28,961 nt of DNA from JBELHJ01 sp042091495 (GCA_042091495.1 JBELHJ010000030.1:1-28961); one strand, 5' to 3'. Shown: positions 5,732 through 14,413, counted from the stretch's first letter. Program-made: numbers and translations. The notes: generated by a model not told the origin, from the sequence alone.

Positions 5732-8080
5732 TTAGAGTTCATATCGTAATCTAAATGTGATGTATCTGGGCTGAATAAAATACTCTATAGCAGTAATAGA
5801 TACATTGCCTGAATTCGTCCTATTTTGAGACCTAGTATCTAAAAGATTTGTAGCTTTAATTTGATATTCAAATTTAGAATCTTCATCTTTTCTGTAGGAT
5901 AACGAGGCATTCCAAAAATCAAAATTATTAATAACCCTATTACCCTCACTAAATTCATTAAAAGAATAATCTGTTCTAAATGTAAATTGCTTTAGTATGT
6001 AGGCATCAAATTCAATAGAAGGTGTTTTTGTATAAAATTTTGTTCTGCTTGATCCCAAATCATTATCCTGAATCAAATACCTATAACTGATATCGATATT
6101 AGGAGCATTTGTAAAATTAGTTCTCAATCCTGCGCGATACGTTTGTGAGAAATTCTCATTAACTGATCGTACATTATTAATAAACTGATTGAATTTAGAA
6201 TACGTAAAATTACCTCTTAGAGTTCCTCGTACTTTACCAAATGTTCTTTGTATTCTTCCACTTGCTGTCACCGATTCATCTGCAAACTGTGAATTGAAAG
6301 GAGACCTTACACTCACAACACTTCCTGGTTCAAAAATAGAGGTCGTTCTAATTCTATTCACATTTTGAGTGTAAGAAATGTTTCCGAATACGTTAGTGTA
6401 GTTAAAAAGATTGAAACTGTAATACGCTAAATTAATATTATGTGATAATGCACTTTCTAACTCTTGGTTACCACTATAAATTGTATTATAATTATTTAAA
6501 ACCAATGCTCGAGCCAGTTGTGTAACATCTGTGAATTGTGTTCGCATTCTGTAATTAAGAATTAATTGCTCACTTTTCTTTAGTTGCAGCCTCACATTTA
6601 AATCTGGTAAAACCCTAAAGAAATTGTCTGTGTACTTCCTATTCAACTGCGTGTTTGTTGCCTTATATAAATGAGTAGACAAGCCCGGTGATATGGTAAA
6701 TTTCCCTGTACGAAGACGGTAATGTGTTCCTAAATAAATATCTGTAAATAGATAACTTACATCATTTGTTTTATAGCCATCATTTATTTCGGGTGTGGGG
6801 TCAAAAATAGAACCACTATCAAGGTATTGATAAAAGTCACTGTCAAATTCCTGCTTACTCAAAATGGATCCAAATGTAAAATTCAAATCACTTTTTGGTG
6901 ATAATATATGCCAGTAATCTAATTTAGCATCAAGCTGGTTTGAAAAAATCATTTTTTCCTGAACAACATCATAGTTGAGTTGAGATGGCTCTAATCCTAG
7001 CGCAAGCGCCGTATTTTCATAATTATCTTTATCCTCTAAAATAGCGTTATAAAAAGGATCTTCATCTTTAATTAGGTGTTGGGCCTCTATAGCAAAAATA
7101 TTTTTTTCATCAAGCGTATAGTAATAATTCAAATTTTGATTTACACTGTAAGGTGTTGCTTGTTCATTTTGATTTGTACTACCTAAAACCGAAGAATTAA
7201 AAAGTTGTAGTTGGTCTTCTTTAGTTAGACGCCCTAAAATTTCATAATCCAATTGATTACTTGAATCTGGAATATATTTAGCGGATAATTTCAATAACCC
7301 CAAATCACTTTTCTGATTGGTTTGGCTCTGTGTCGTTTCGTCTGGAATATTAAAATTAGGATTTGTGTAACGTTTAAAGGTATTTTGCTCAATTTCAACG
7401 CGACTACTTGTTAAAATGGCAAACCCAGAAAGATCNNNNNNNNNNNNNNNNNNNNNNNNNNNNNNNNNNNNNNNNNNNNNNNNNNNNNNNNNNNNNNNNN
7501 NNNNNNNNNNNNNNNNNNNNNNNNNNNNNNNNNNNGCAATTTTTGAATCGCCATCAAAAAAATCTTTACCATCGACCATGACCTTTGATACTATACGCCC
7601 CTCTACTTCAATCTCACCATCATCAGTAACCTCAACCCCTGGAAGCTTCTCGAGGATGTCCTCTAATTTTCGTTCCGTACCATTTTTAAAAGAATCTGCA
7701 TTGTATACTATAGTATCTCCTTTAACTGTAACAGGCATTTCATAAGTCAACTCAATTTCATCTAATGCGTTTTCCTGATAAAGCGTAAAGTCTTTATCAA
7801 TATCTGAAGCTGCTGTATTCATTACATTTGAAATGGTTTTCATGCCAATGTAACTCACTTGAATAGTATAAACAGATGCTTTTGACAAACCTAACTTATA
7901 CTTACCATCGGCACTGGTGATACTATAAGACTCGAGAGCTTGAGTGGACTGATTAATTGCTATTACATTTGCCAACTCTAAAGGCTGTCCAATACTATCT
8001 TTAACAACACCTTGCATTTTTATTTGTGCCTGCAGAGATAAACTTATCAGAGCAAAACAAAGGGATATAATAAATTTCAT
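5732..8080 (-). CDS. Outer-membrane TonB-receptor-like beta-barrel protein (interrupted by assembly gap)
   Basis: An exported outer-membrane protein. Residues 1-19 are a signal peptide ending in LQAQ. About residues 20-105 form a carboxypeptidase-like regulatory (CarboxypepD_reg) domain, and about 108-180 begin a plug-like domain with the motifs 'DTIVYNADSFKNGTE', 'LEKLPGVEV' and 'VMVDGKDFFDGD'. After a 100-N gap the sequence is a large beta-barrel of the outer-membrane barrel family. The gap is a placeholder, so the apparent 782 residues understate the real length and part of the plug and first barrel strands are missing. It follows the GLPGLI gene by 3 nt on the same strand, a recurrent Bacteroidota pairing. 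The substrate is unknown; metal or peptide handling has been suggested for such pairs but nothing here proves it. Confidence 0.8.
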   Translation of the reverse strand: MKFIISLCFALISLSLQAQIKMQGVVKDSIGQPLELANVIAINQSTQALESYSITSADGKYKLGLSKASVYTIQVSYIGMKTISNVMNTAASDIDKDFTLYQENALDEIELTYEMPVTVKGDTIVYNADSFKNGTERKLEDILEKLPGVEVTDDGEIEVEGRIVSKVMVDGKDFFDGDSKIXXXXXXXXXXXXXXXXXXXXXXXXXXXXXXXXXXDLSGFAILTSSRVEIEQNTFKRYTNPNFNIPDETTQSQTNQKSDLGLLKLSAKYIPDSSNQLDYEILGRLTKEDQLQLFNSSVLGSTNQNEQATPYSVNQNLNYYYTLDEKNIFAIEAQHLIKDEDPFYNAILEDKDNYENTALALGLEPSQLNYDVVQEKMIFSNQLDAKLDYWHILSPKSDLNFTFGSILSKQEFDSDFYQYLDSGSIFDPTPEINDGYKTNDVSYLFTDIYLGTHYRLRTGKFTISPGLSTHLYKATNTQLNRKYTDNFFRVLPDLNVRLQLKKSEQLILNYRMRTQFTDVTQLARALVLNNYNTIYSGNQELESALSHNINLAYYSFNLFNYTNVFGNISYTQNVNRIRTTSIFEPGSVVSVRSPFNSQFADESVTASGRIQRTFGKVRGTLRGNFTYSKFNQFINNVRSVNENFSQTYRAGLRTNFTNAPNIDISYRYLIQDNDLGSSRTKFYTKTPSIEFDAYILKQFTFRTDYSFNEFSEGNRVINNFDFWNASLSYRKDEDSKFEYQIKATNLLDTRSQNRTNSGNVSITAIEYFIQPRYITFRLRYEL
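7436..7535. other. Assembly gap (100 N)
   Basis: Exactly 100 N inside the receptor gene at 5732-8080. The round length is the usual scaffolder placeholder, so the true distance is unknown. Confidence 0.98.
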
Positions 8081-8083
8081 GAA

Positions 8084-8947
8084 CTACTGTCTTCTGTTAG
8101 ATGGTCTTCTTCTGTACATACTTCGCATCTCCATCATCTTTTCTTCCATTATAGTATTATACTCTGCTTTGGATACTACTTTACCCTTATTTGGTTTTTC
8201 TATAATTTCTTTTTCTTTAGGATTCATAATAATTTTGGTACAAAGCATTGTGGTTCTGTCTGCACTAAGCTCTAAAATTAAACCGGGAAGACCCCAATAA
8301 GATGATGGGCCTTGACTTACTGGAATTTGAGGTGAGTACCATGCCTCAATATCAATAATTTTAATTTCTTCAGCCTGCTCTTCATTATTTGTTACCTTAA
8401 GGCTATCATTTGAAACTTCCTCTTTATTATCAGGTTTAGGACGTCTCCTCAACTTTGACCAATCAAAGTCATCACTAACTTTCTTAGCTGTAGCTTTAAA
8501 GCACAGATAATCTCCAATTTTTTTCGACTCTGTACCCATTTTCCATTCAATACCTTTCAATTCTTCTGAAATTAAAAACTGTTTACCAAACAACTCTTGC
8601 TCATGTAAAAATTCTTTATCTGCGATATTTTTATACTGAGGCCCATTACCCATCCTACTAGCCCACATTCCTCCTCTCATACTTTGACCTGGAGCATCTA
8701 AACGTTCTTCTTCGCTAAAAACGGATGCCTTGCTATCAAATCTTAAGATGTAAGTTTTTTCAAGAAAAGGCTTCATCCGTTGAGCAATTTGTTTTTTTTG
8801 TTGTTCACTTAATTTTCCTCCTCCCCACTGACTCATATCAACAGTCGTTTTTGTTTTATAATAAGCGATGCCTTGAAAATCTTGAGAGCTCACAAGCAAT
8901 GGACATAAAATCAGAGCTATTGTAAAAATTAATATGTTAGTTTTCAT
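8084..8947 (-). CDS. GLPGLI family protein
   Basis: A 287-residue secreted protein with a signal peptide (about residues 1-21, ending LLVSSQ). The family-defining motif is present as 'YWGLPGLILELS' near residue 220, preceded by 'AWYSPQIPVSQGP', also typical. The C-terminus is rich in Met, Arg and Glu (MEEKMMEMRSMYRRRP). It is the first gene of a two-gene unit with the receptor-like gene at 5732 (3-nt spacing). The function of GLPGLI proteins is not established; the pairing suggests a periplasmic partner of the barrel protein. A good -7 box lies 27 nt upstream. Confidence 0.9.
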   Translation of the reverse strand: MKTNILIFTIALILCPLLVSSQDFQGIAYYKTKTTVDMSQWGGGKLSEQQKKQIAQRMKPFLEKTYILRFDSKASVFSEEERLDAPGQSMRGGMWASRMGNGPQYKNIADKEFLHEQELFGKQFLISEELKGIEWKMGTESKKIGDYLCFKATAKKVSDDFDWSKLRRRPKPDNKEEVSNDSLKVTNNEEQAEEIKIIDIEAWYSPQIPVSQGPSSYWGLPGLILELSADRTTMLCTKIIMNPKEKEIIEKPNKGKVVSKAEYNTIMEEKMMEMRSMYRRRPSNRRQ

Positions 8948-8973
8948 ATAGTGAATTTGAATAATTAGATAAG

Positions 8974-8981
8974 CAAAATTA
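8974..8981 (-). promoter_or_regulatory. Putative -7 box of the GLPGLI operon
   Basis: TAATTTTG on the minus strand matches TAnnTTTG exactly and lies 27 nt before the GLPGLI start codon. No TTG occurs at the expected spacing upstream, so only the -7 element is supported. Confidence 0.4.
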
Positions 8982-9108
8982 AAATAAGTTTAAACCATGA
9001 AAATTAATTAAGATGCTTTTATGATTTGTTTATTAATAGATTATATGATTTTCAGTTTTATGAATACAATAATTATTATAATTTGTAAGTTATTAAGAAT
9101 TGAGTAAT

Positions 9109-9879
9109 ATGAGGTTATTAGTGCCATACATTTTATTAATTTTTAGCCAACTAGGAGCACAAACTACCATTGAACCAATTCTCATTGACAGTATTGCTTT
9201 ACAAACTGATTATTTTGCAGGTTTAGATCAGCATAATAACATATATCATGTCAAAGAAAATACGCTCTATAAAATTTTAGAAGACACAACTATTAACTAT
9301 CAAAATTTTCAATTAGGTAAGATAGCTAAGGTTGATCCTTTTAATCCTCTTAAAATTATTAATTACTACAAAGACTTAAACAGTATCATTATACTTGACA
9401 ACCGATTGGCTCCAATAAAGACCATAAATTTTAATGAAAACCTCAACATTAATAATATTAGTCATGTAGCATCAGCATATGATAATAACTTGTGGCTTTT
9501 TGATGAAAATACAAGAGAACTCTTAATTTATAATTACAAAAAAGAAAACATTACTTCTAAATCTCTCCCAATTCTGAAGGATGTTAAACAAATTACCAGT
9601 AATTATAATCATTGTTGGGTACTTACCAATGACTCGCTTATGAAATATAATTATTTTGCTTCTTTGGAGAAAATCATAACTGAGAAAGACATTATGGCTT
9701 TTAGTGTGTTCAATGAAAATATTTTAATTCAAAAAAAAAATAGTTTTAAATTATTGAATAAAGATTCTCAAAAAGAAATCAAAGTACCATTTTTAAACTT
9801 CAAAGATTACCATCTATATCAGGATTACTTGTATATTTACGGTCAAAATTATTTGTATAAATATCATCTAAAATTTTAA
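9109..9879 (+). CDS. Exported protein of unknown function, possibly beta-propeller-like
   Basis: Taking ATG at 9109 rather than the TTG at 9100 gives 256 residues with a short signal peptide (MRLLVPYILLIFSQLGAQ). The mature part is rich in Asn, Tyr, Lys and Ile and shows loosely repeated units such as 'YDNNLWLFDENTRELLIYN' and 'YNHCWVLTNDSLMKYN', each about 40 residues apart, which suggests a beta-propeller or similar repeat fold. I do not recognise a named family and assign no function. It ends 3 nt before the deoxynucleoside kinase, so the two are probably co-transcribed. No lipobox is present, so a soluble periplasmic or surface-secreted product is more likely than a lipoprotein. Confidence 0.7.
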   Translation: MRLLVPYILLIFSQLGAQTTIEPILIDSIALQTDYFAGLDQHNNIYHVKENTLYKILEDTTINYQNFQLGKIAKVDPFNPLKIINYYKDLNSIIILDNRLAPIKTINFNENLNINNISHVASAYDNNLWLFDENTRELLIYNYKKENITSKSLPILKDVKQITSNYNHCWVLTNDSLMKYNYFASLEKIITEKDIMAFSVFNENILIQKKNSFKLLNKDSQKEIKVPFLNFKDYHLYQDYLYIYGQNYLYKYHLKF

Positions 9880-9882
9880 ATC

Positions 9883-10500
9883 ATGCATATAGCTATTGCT
9901 GGAAATATTGGTGCTGGAAAAACAACTCTAACTAATTTACTAGCTAAGCATTTTAAGTGGGAACCTCAACTCGAAGATGTTGTAGATAACCCTTATTTAG
10001 ACGATTTTTACAATGAAATGGCCCGATGGAGTTTTAATCTTCAAGTCTATTTTTTAAATAGCAGATTCAGACAAGTCCTTCAAATTCACAACAGTGGTAA
10101 AGACATTATTCAAGATCGAACCATATATGAAGATGCCCATATTTTTGCACCAAATTTGCATGCAATGGGGCTAATGACAAATAGAGATTTTGAAAACTAC
10201 ACCTCATTATTTAACCTAATGGAATCTCTAGTTAAAGGTCCAGATTTATTAATTTATTTAAGAAGTTCCATTCCTAATCTCGTTTCACAAATACACAAGA
10301 GAGGTCGTGACTATGAAAATACCATAAGCATTGACTACTTAAGTAGGTTAAATGAACGTTACGAAGCATGGATCCATAATTATAACAAAGGTAAACTTCT
10401 TGTAATAGATGTAGATAATCTGGATTTTGTTGATAACCCTGAAGACCTAGGTTTCGTAATTAACAAGATTAACGCTGAAATTCACGGGTTCTTTAATTAA
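9883..10500 (+). CDS. Deoxynucleoside kinase
   Basis: A 205-residue kinase of the deoxynucleoside kinase family, which phosphorylates deoxynucleosides with ATP in salvage. The P-loop is 'GNIGAGKTT' at residues 7-15. 'IIQDRTIYEDAHIF' carries the DR motif of the nucleoside site, and 'IHKRGRDYEN' is the Arg-rich lid that closes over ATP. Length and motifs fit the bacterial deoxyadenosine/deoxyguanosine kinase type; which base is preferred cannot be read from the sequence. Its last 8 bases overlap the convergent App1-like gene. The salvage role fits the nucleoside transporter and thyA further along the window. Confidence 0.92.
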   Translation: MHIAIAGNIGAGKTTLTNLLAKHFKWEPQLEDVVDNPYLDDFYNEMARWSFNLQVYFLNSRFRQVLQIHNSGKDIIQDRTIYEDAHIFAPNLHAMGLMTNRDFENYTSLFNLMESLVKGPDLLIYLRSSIPNLVSQIHKRGRDYENTISIDYLSRLNERYEAWIHNYNKGKLLVIDVDNLDFVDNPEDLGFVINKINAEIHGFFN

Positions 10501-11497
10501 TAAAACCATTATTTCGTGCGTGTGAAATAGCTTCTTCAGAACTTTGGAAAATACAATAAGGAATATCATTAAAGCTATTAAATAAATTATTTATTTGTTT
10601 CATCTTCCCTTTATGAGAGACAGCTCGTAAATATATACTTGAAATTCTGTTGGGATATTTATTTACAATTTTAAGGAACAAATCTGCATCATACTCACTA
10701 CAATCTCCAATTAAAATGAACTTTAAGTTTGGGTAAGTATCTAAAATGTTATTTATTTCCTTTTCTTTATGTAATCGAGTTCGTTTTTGAAAAGCCCCAC
10801 CAATTGGGCGAGAATCTCTTAAAAGAATAGGACCTTTAGGAAAATCATATTTCAACAAGAATGTATTGAGATATTCGTATAAATTACACGGACTACTACT
10901 CACATAAAAAAAAGGATTAAAAATGGAGGCATTTATTGTCTTTGAAAGCATTTTATAAAACATTACTATATTTTTAATTGGCTTTCTTTCTGTAGGAGGT
11001 TTTAAAAATGTATTGACCAAAACTTGCCACTTAAATAGTGAGCTTACCCCCGTATGCAATATCGTATCATCTATATCACTTATCACCCCAAAATTAGAAT
11101 GCTTTGAGGGAATTAACATTTCCCCTAAACTGTAATTGAATTGTATGTCGGGTGAATCAAAATACTTATCAGTTACTAACACATTATAGCCAAGCCACCC
11201 TCCTTGATTCTCGAGATTAACGTCTGCAACTGTTTGTCTCGAGTCAATAAAATAGTAACCTTCAGAATTGGTTCTTATACTAAAAGAACTTTGTGATTCA
11301 AGTTTTATTTCTAAAAGAATATCTTTTACTTTTTTAAAAATTGACTGCTTCCACCTGTCAAAAAAGAAGGCTAATAACCCCGATGAATCATTAAATCCAA
11401 TTCCTTTAAACACCATTCCTTTTAAATATACTTGTTTTTGGGTACCGTAAGTTTTAAATGGTATTACAGTTATGATATCTTTTTGTTTTAATGCCAT
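10493..11497 (-). CDS. App1-like phosphatase domain protein (DUF2183)
   Basis: A 334-residue protein from ATG at 11497; a TTG two codons upstream is also in frame. 'GVISDIDDTILHTGV' holds the DxDxT-type HAD motif (Asp141 and Asp143) of the App1/DUF2183 family, related to phosphatidate phosphatases. Later blocks fit the HAD fold: 'YVSSSPCNLY' (motif II Ser), 'LRDSRP' and 'FILIGDCSEYDADLF' (acidic motif). About 130 residues precede the catalytic domain. In yeast App1 is a Mg-dependent phosphatidate phosphatase; in bacteria the substrate is generally unproven. No signal peptide is seen, so it is likely cytoplasmic. Its start lies only 7 nt behind the hppA terminator U-tract, with no clear promoter of its own. 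Confidence 0.85.
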   Translation of the reverse strand: MALKQKDIITVIPFKTYGTQKQVYLKGMVFKGIGFNDSSGLLAFFFDRWKQSIFKKVKDILLEIKLESQSSFSIRTNSEGYYFIDSRQTVADVNLENQGGWLGYNVLVTDKYFDSPDIQFNYSLGEMLIPSKHSNFGVISDIDDTILHTGVSSLFKWQVLVNTFLKPPTERKPIKNIVMFYKMLSKTINASIFNPFFYVSSSPCNLYEYLNTFLLKYDFPKGPILLRDSRPIGGAFQKRTRLHKEKEINNILDTYPNLKFILIGDCSEYDADLFLKIVNKYPNRISSIYLRAVSHKGKMKQINNLFNSFNDIPYCIFQSSEEAISHARNNGFIN

Positions 11498-11504
11498 AAG
11501 CAAT

Positions 11505-11537
11505 AAAAAAAACCATGTCTTTGGACATGGTTTTTTT
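11505..11537 (-). terminator. Intrinsic terminator of hppA
   Basis: CCATGTC (11513-11519), loop TTTG, GACATGG (11524-11530), flanked by A8 (the U-tract on the minus strand) and T7. It lies just after the hppA stop and immediately before the start codon of the App1-like gene. Confidence 0.88.
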
Positions 11538-11548
11538 AGTGGATTGTT

Positions 11549-13678
11549 TTAAATTTTGATAATGGGGTTTTTTTCAGCAACAAAGTTTTTTAGTGCTTCA
11601 ACTTTTTCTTCAACCTCTTTTTGAGTCCCTTTAAAAACATATTTAGTAGAAGACTTAATCTTATTAATTGATGATTCTAATTCAACATTGGCAATCATTA
11701 CATTTTTATCTGAAGCCTCAGTTACATATTCGACATGAAACGTTTCATTAACAGTGTCATTTTGTTTATTTAAATACTCCGTAATAGCTTCTGATTCAAT
11801 GGCTATACTTGGAGCAATAACTAAAGCTACAACAGACATTAATTTCAATAAAATATTTAGAGAAGGTCCCGATGTATCCTTGAAAGGATCTCCAACAGTA
11901 TCACCAACAACTGCTGCTTTGTGAGCCTCAGAGCCTTTTCGCCCTTGTTCTTCAATCATCTTTTTAGCGTTATCCCAAGCACCTCCTGCATTAGACTGAA
12001 ATATAGCCATTAGAACACCACAAGTAGTTACACCTGCTAGAAGCCCTCCTAACATTTCTGCTCCACCTAAAAAACCAACAGCAACTGGAACAGCTATTGC
12101 TAATAACCCAGGTAACACCATTTCTTTAATTGATGCTTTTGTAGAAATATCAACACATTTATCATATTCAGCAAAACCATCAGCAGCATCAAAAATTGCT
12201 CTTTGTTCTTTTGTTGCTTTTGTCATATCAGAATCTACCGCTCTCATAACTTCTAAAGCAGCTTTTAATTGAGGTATATCTCTAAACTGACGACGAACCT
12301 CTTCAATCATTGCCATTGCTGCTCTACCTACAGCATTCATTGATAATGCAGAAAAAACAAAAGGAAGCATTCCTCCAACTAGCAATCCTGCCATTACAGT
12401 TGGCTTAGAAACATCTATGGCATTAACATTTGCAGTTTGCATAAATGCAGCAAATAGAGCTAAAGCCGTTAATGCAGCAGAAGCTATTGCAAAGCCTTTT
12501 CCTATGGCAGCAGTAGTGTTACCAACGGCATCTAATTTATCAGTTCTTTGGCGAACTTCACTTGGTAATTCTGCCATTTCTGCAATACCTCCAGCATTGT
12601 CAGATATTGGCCCATAAGCATCAACAGCTAATTGAATACCTGTATTGGCTAACATTCCAACAGCGGCTATTGCAATACCATACAAGCCTGCAAAATGATG
12701 AGAAACTAAAATAGCTGCAGCGATTAATATTATTGGAATCATAGTAGACATCATTCCTACACCCAAACCAGCTATAATTGTTGTTGCAGCCCCTGTTTCA
12801 GATTGTTTTACAATTGAATTTACAGGCTTAGTTCCTGTGCCCGTGTAATACTCGGTTACTTTACCTACAGCTAGTCCTGCAATCAAACCTGCTACCACAG
12901 CCCAAAAAACACCTATAGAAGAATATTGAACACCTTGGAATGACCATGATTCTGGCATCATATAATCTATTATAAAAAAAGAGGCTACTAGCATTAACGC
13001 TGCTGAACCAAACTCACCAATATTTAAAGCTGTTTGAGGATTACCGCCGTCTTTAACTTTTACAAATAGAGTTCCTATTATTGACATTATAATTCCTACA
13101 GCTGCCAAACTTAATGGAAGATAAACAGCCCCCAAACCATCAAACGAATTTGCAAATGAAGGAATTTGTGTAAATGCTGCACCTAATACCATAGTACCAA
13201 TTATTGAACCCACATAAGATTCAAATAAATCGGCCCCCATCCCAGCAACATCTCCAACATTATCCCCAACATTATCTGCAATAGTAGCNNNNNNNNNNNN
13301 NNNNNNNNNNNNNNNNNNNNNNNNNNNNNNNNNNNNNNNNNNNNNNNNNNNNNNNNNNNNNNNNNNNNNNNNNNNNNNNNNNNNNNNNGCTAATGCAGAG
13401 CATATAGCTCCAACAATAAATGAAAATGCTACCATTCCATTTGATCCCTCTTCATTATTTCCTTTAAAAAATAAGAGCACTGAAACAGCTAAAACAAAAA
13501 TTGCTAATATTTTATACTCTGCCTTTAAAAAAGACATAGCGCCATCAGCAATATTTTTGGCTATTCTTTTCATTTTATCAGTCCCTTGGTCTTGTTTACT
13601 TACCCAAGCACTTTTAACAAAGACAAATACTAAAGCCAAAAGCCCAAATAGCCACAAGTAGTTTACGAAATCATTCAT
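11549..13678 (-). CDS. hppA: Membrane-bound ion-pumping pyrophosphatase (interrupted by assembly gap)
   Basis: An integral membrane pyrophosphatase that couples PPi hydrolysis to H+ or Na+ export. Visible signatures are 'TIADNVGDNVGDVAGMGADLFES', 'YGPISDNAGGIAEM' with 'DAVGNTTAAIGKG', and the C-terminal 'GGAWDNAKK' and 'GDTVGDPFKDTSGPSLN'. Ala and Gly in the 'NTTAAIGKG' block are the residues found in K+-dependent enzymes (K+-independent ones have Lys and Thr). The pumped ion cannot be settled from this sequence. The 100-N gap after residue 96 replaces what in relatives such as the Thermotoga enzyme is about 130 residues, including the DxxxDxxxKxE substrate motif. After the last helix there is an 82-residue hydrophilic tail that the Thermotoga enzyme lacks. 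The soluble pyrophosphatase gene lies just upstream. Confidence 0.95.
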   Translation of the reverse strand: MNDFVNYLWLFGLLALVFVFVKSAWVSKQDQGTDKMKRIAKNIADGAMSFLKAEYKILAIFVLAVSVLLFFKGNNEEGSNGMVAFSFIVGAICSALXXXXXXXXXXXXXXXXXXXXXXXXXXXXXXXXXXATIADNVGDNVGDVAGMGADLFESYVGSIIGTMVLGAAFTQIPSFANSFDGLGAVYLPLSLAAVGIIMSIIGTLFVKVKDGGNPQTALNIGEFGSAALMLVASFFIIDYMMPESWSFQGVQYSSIGVFWAVVAGLIAGLAVGKVTEYYTGTGTKPVNSIVKQSETGAATTIIAGLGVGMMSTMIPIILIAAAILVSHHFAGLYGIAIAAVGMLANTGIQLAVDAYGPISDNAGGIAEMAELPSEVRQRTDKLDAVGNTTAAIGKGFAIASAALTALALFAAFMQTANVNAIDVSKPTVMAGLLVGGMLPFVFSALSMNAVGRAAMAMIEEVRRQFRDIPQLKAALEVMRAVDSDMTKATKEQRAIFDAADGFAEYDKCVDISTKASIKEMVLPGLLAIAVPVAVGFLGGAEMLGGLLAGVTTCGVLMAIFQSNAGGAWDNAKKMIEEQGRKGSEAHKAAVVGDTVGDPFKDTSGPSLNILLKLMSVVALVIAPSIAIESEAITEYLNKQNDTVNETFHVEYVTEASDKNVMIANVELESSINKIKSSTKYVFKGTQKEVEEKVEALKNFVAEKNPIIKI
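13289..13388. other. Assembly gap (100 N)
   Basis: Exactly 100 N inside hppA. Comparison with full-length family members implies roughly 390-400 missing bases rather than 100, so downstream coordinates are compressed by about 300 bases. Confidence 0.98.
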
Positions 13679-13735
13679 AAGTTAATTATTTAGTTAGATT
13701 TAAAATTCGCGTTAAAATAGTAAAATTAGGAGGAT

Positions 13736-13774
13736 AAAAAAATCCATTTCAAATAAATGAAATGGATTTTTTTT
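13736..13774 (-). terminator. Intrinsic terminator of ppa
   Basis: A perfect 9-bp core, TCCATTTCA (13743-13751) with TGAAATGGA (13758-13766), extended by A and T runs on both sides. It follows the ppa stop and precedes hppA, so the two pyrophosphatase genes may be separate transcription units. Confidence 0.85.
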
Positions 13775-13797
13775 ATAATAATATGTGATTGAGTACT

Positions 13798-14325
13798 TTA
13801 TATAGAAAAAGTACCTTTATTTGAATGTCCCTCAGCTTTATAACGCTCAACACATTGGTGATAAATACTTGCTGCTTCTTCTGCATTTCCCCATCCGCCT
13901 ACATCAACTTTCTTTTCTTCCAAATCTTTATAAACCTCGAAGAAATGCTCAATTTCCTTAAGTCTGTGAGGATTGATATCATCTATATCATGGCGTTTAT
14001 TCCATATTGGATCTGAAACAGGTACGCAAATTATTTTTTCATCTGGACCCTTTTCATCAGTCATGTGAAAGACACCTATAGGTCTCACTTCCATAACACA
14101 CATAGGAAATGTAGGCTCAGTTCCTAGTACAAGCACATCTAGAGGATCACTATCTAATGCCAGAGTTTCAGGAACAAACCCGTAGTCTCCTGGATACATC
14201 ATTGATGAGAAGAGCATTCTGTCAAACCTGATCTTATTTAATTTAAAATCATACTCATATTTATTCCTACTTCCTTTGGGAATTTCAATTAACACATCAA
14301 ATGTCAAATTTTCCGATTTACTCAT
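13798..14325 (-). CDS. ppa: Inorganic pyrophosphatase, soluble (family I)
   Basis: A 175-residue cytoplasmic enzyme hydrolysing PPi to phosphate. The signature 'DSDPLDVLVLG' carries the three metal-binding aspartates, and 'YPGDYGFVPETLALD' precedes it as in family I enzymes. The start is ATG at 14325; an in-frame TTG two codons upstream is not needed, and a perfect promoter ends 20 nt before the ATG. The neighbour hppA performs the same chemistry while storing energy as an ion gradient, so the cell has both a dissipative and a conserving PPi sink side by side. Confidence 0.96.
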   Translation of the reverse strand: MSKSENLTFDVLIEIPKGSRNKYEYDFKLNKIRFDRMLFSSMMYPGDYGFVPETLALDSDPLDVLVLGTEPTFPMCVMEVRPIGVFHMTDEKGPDEKIICVPVSDPIWNKRHDIDDINPHRLKEIEHFFEVYKDLEEKKVDVGGWGNAEEAASIYHQCVERYKAEGHSNKGTFSI

Positions 14326-14344
14326 AATCAATTATTTTGGGCTG

Positions 14345-14375
14345 CAAAAATAGTGAAGGACATAAGAATAAACAA
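14345..14375 (-). promoter_or_regulatory. ppa promoter (TTG-N20-TATTTTTG)
   Basis: On the minus strand, TTG (14375-14373) and TATTTTTG (14352-14345) are 20 nt apart, an exact consensus match, with the -7 box 20 nt before the ppa ATG. It also supports ATG at 14325 as the start. Confidence 0.7.
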
Positions 14376-14413
14376 AGGCGTTTAGTAGTATTATGTTATA
14401 TGATTGTTAAAAA

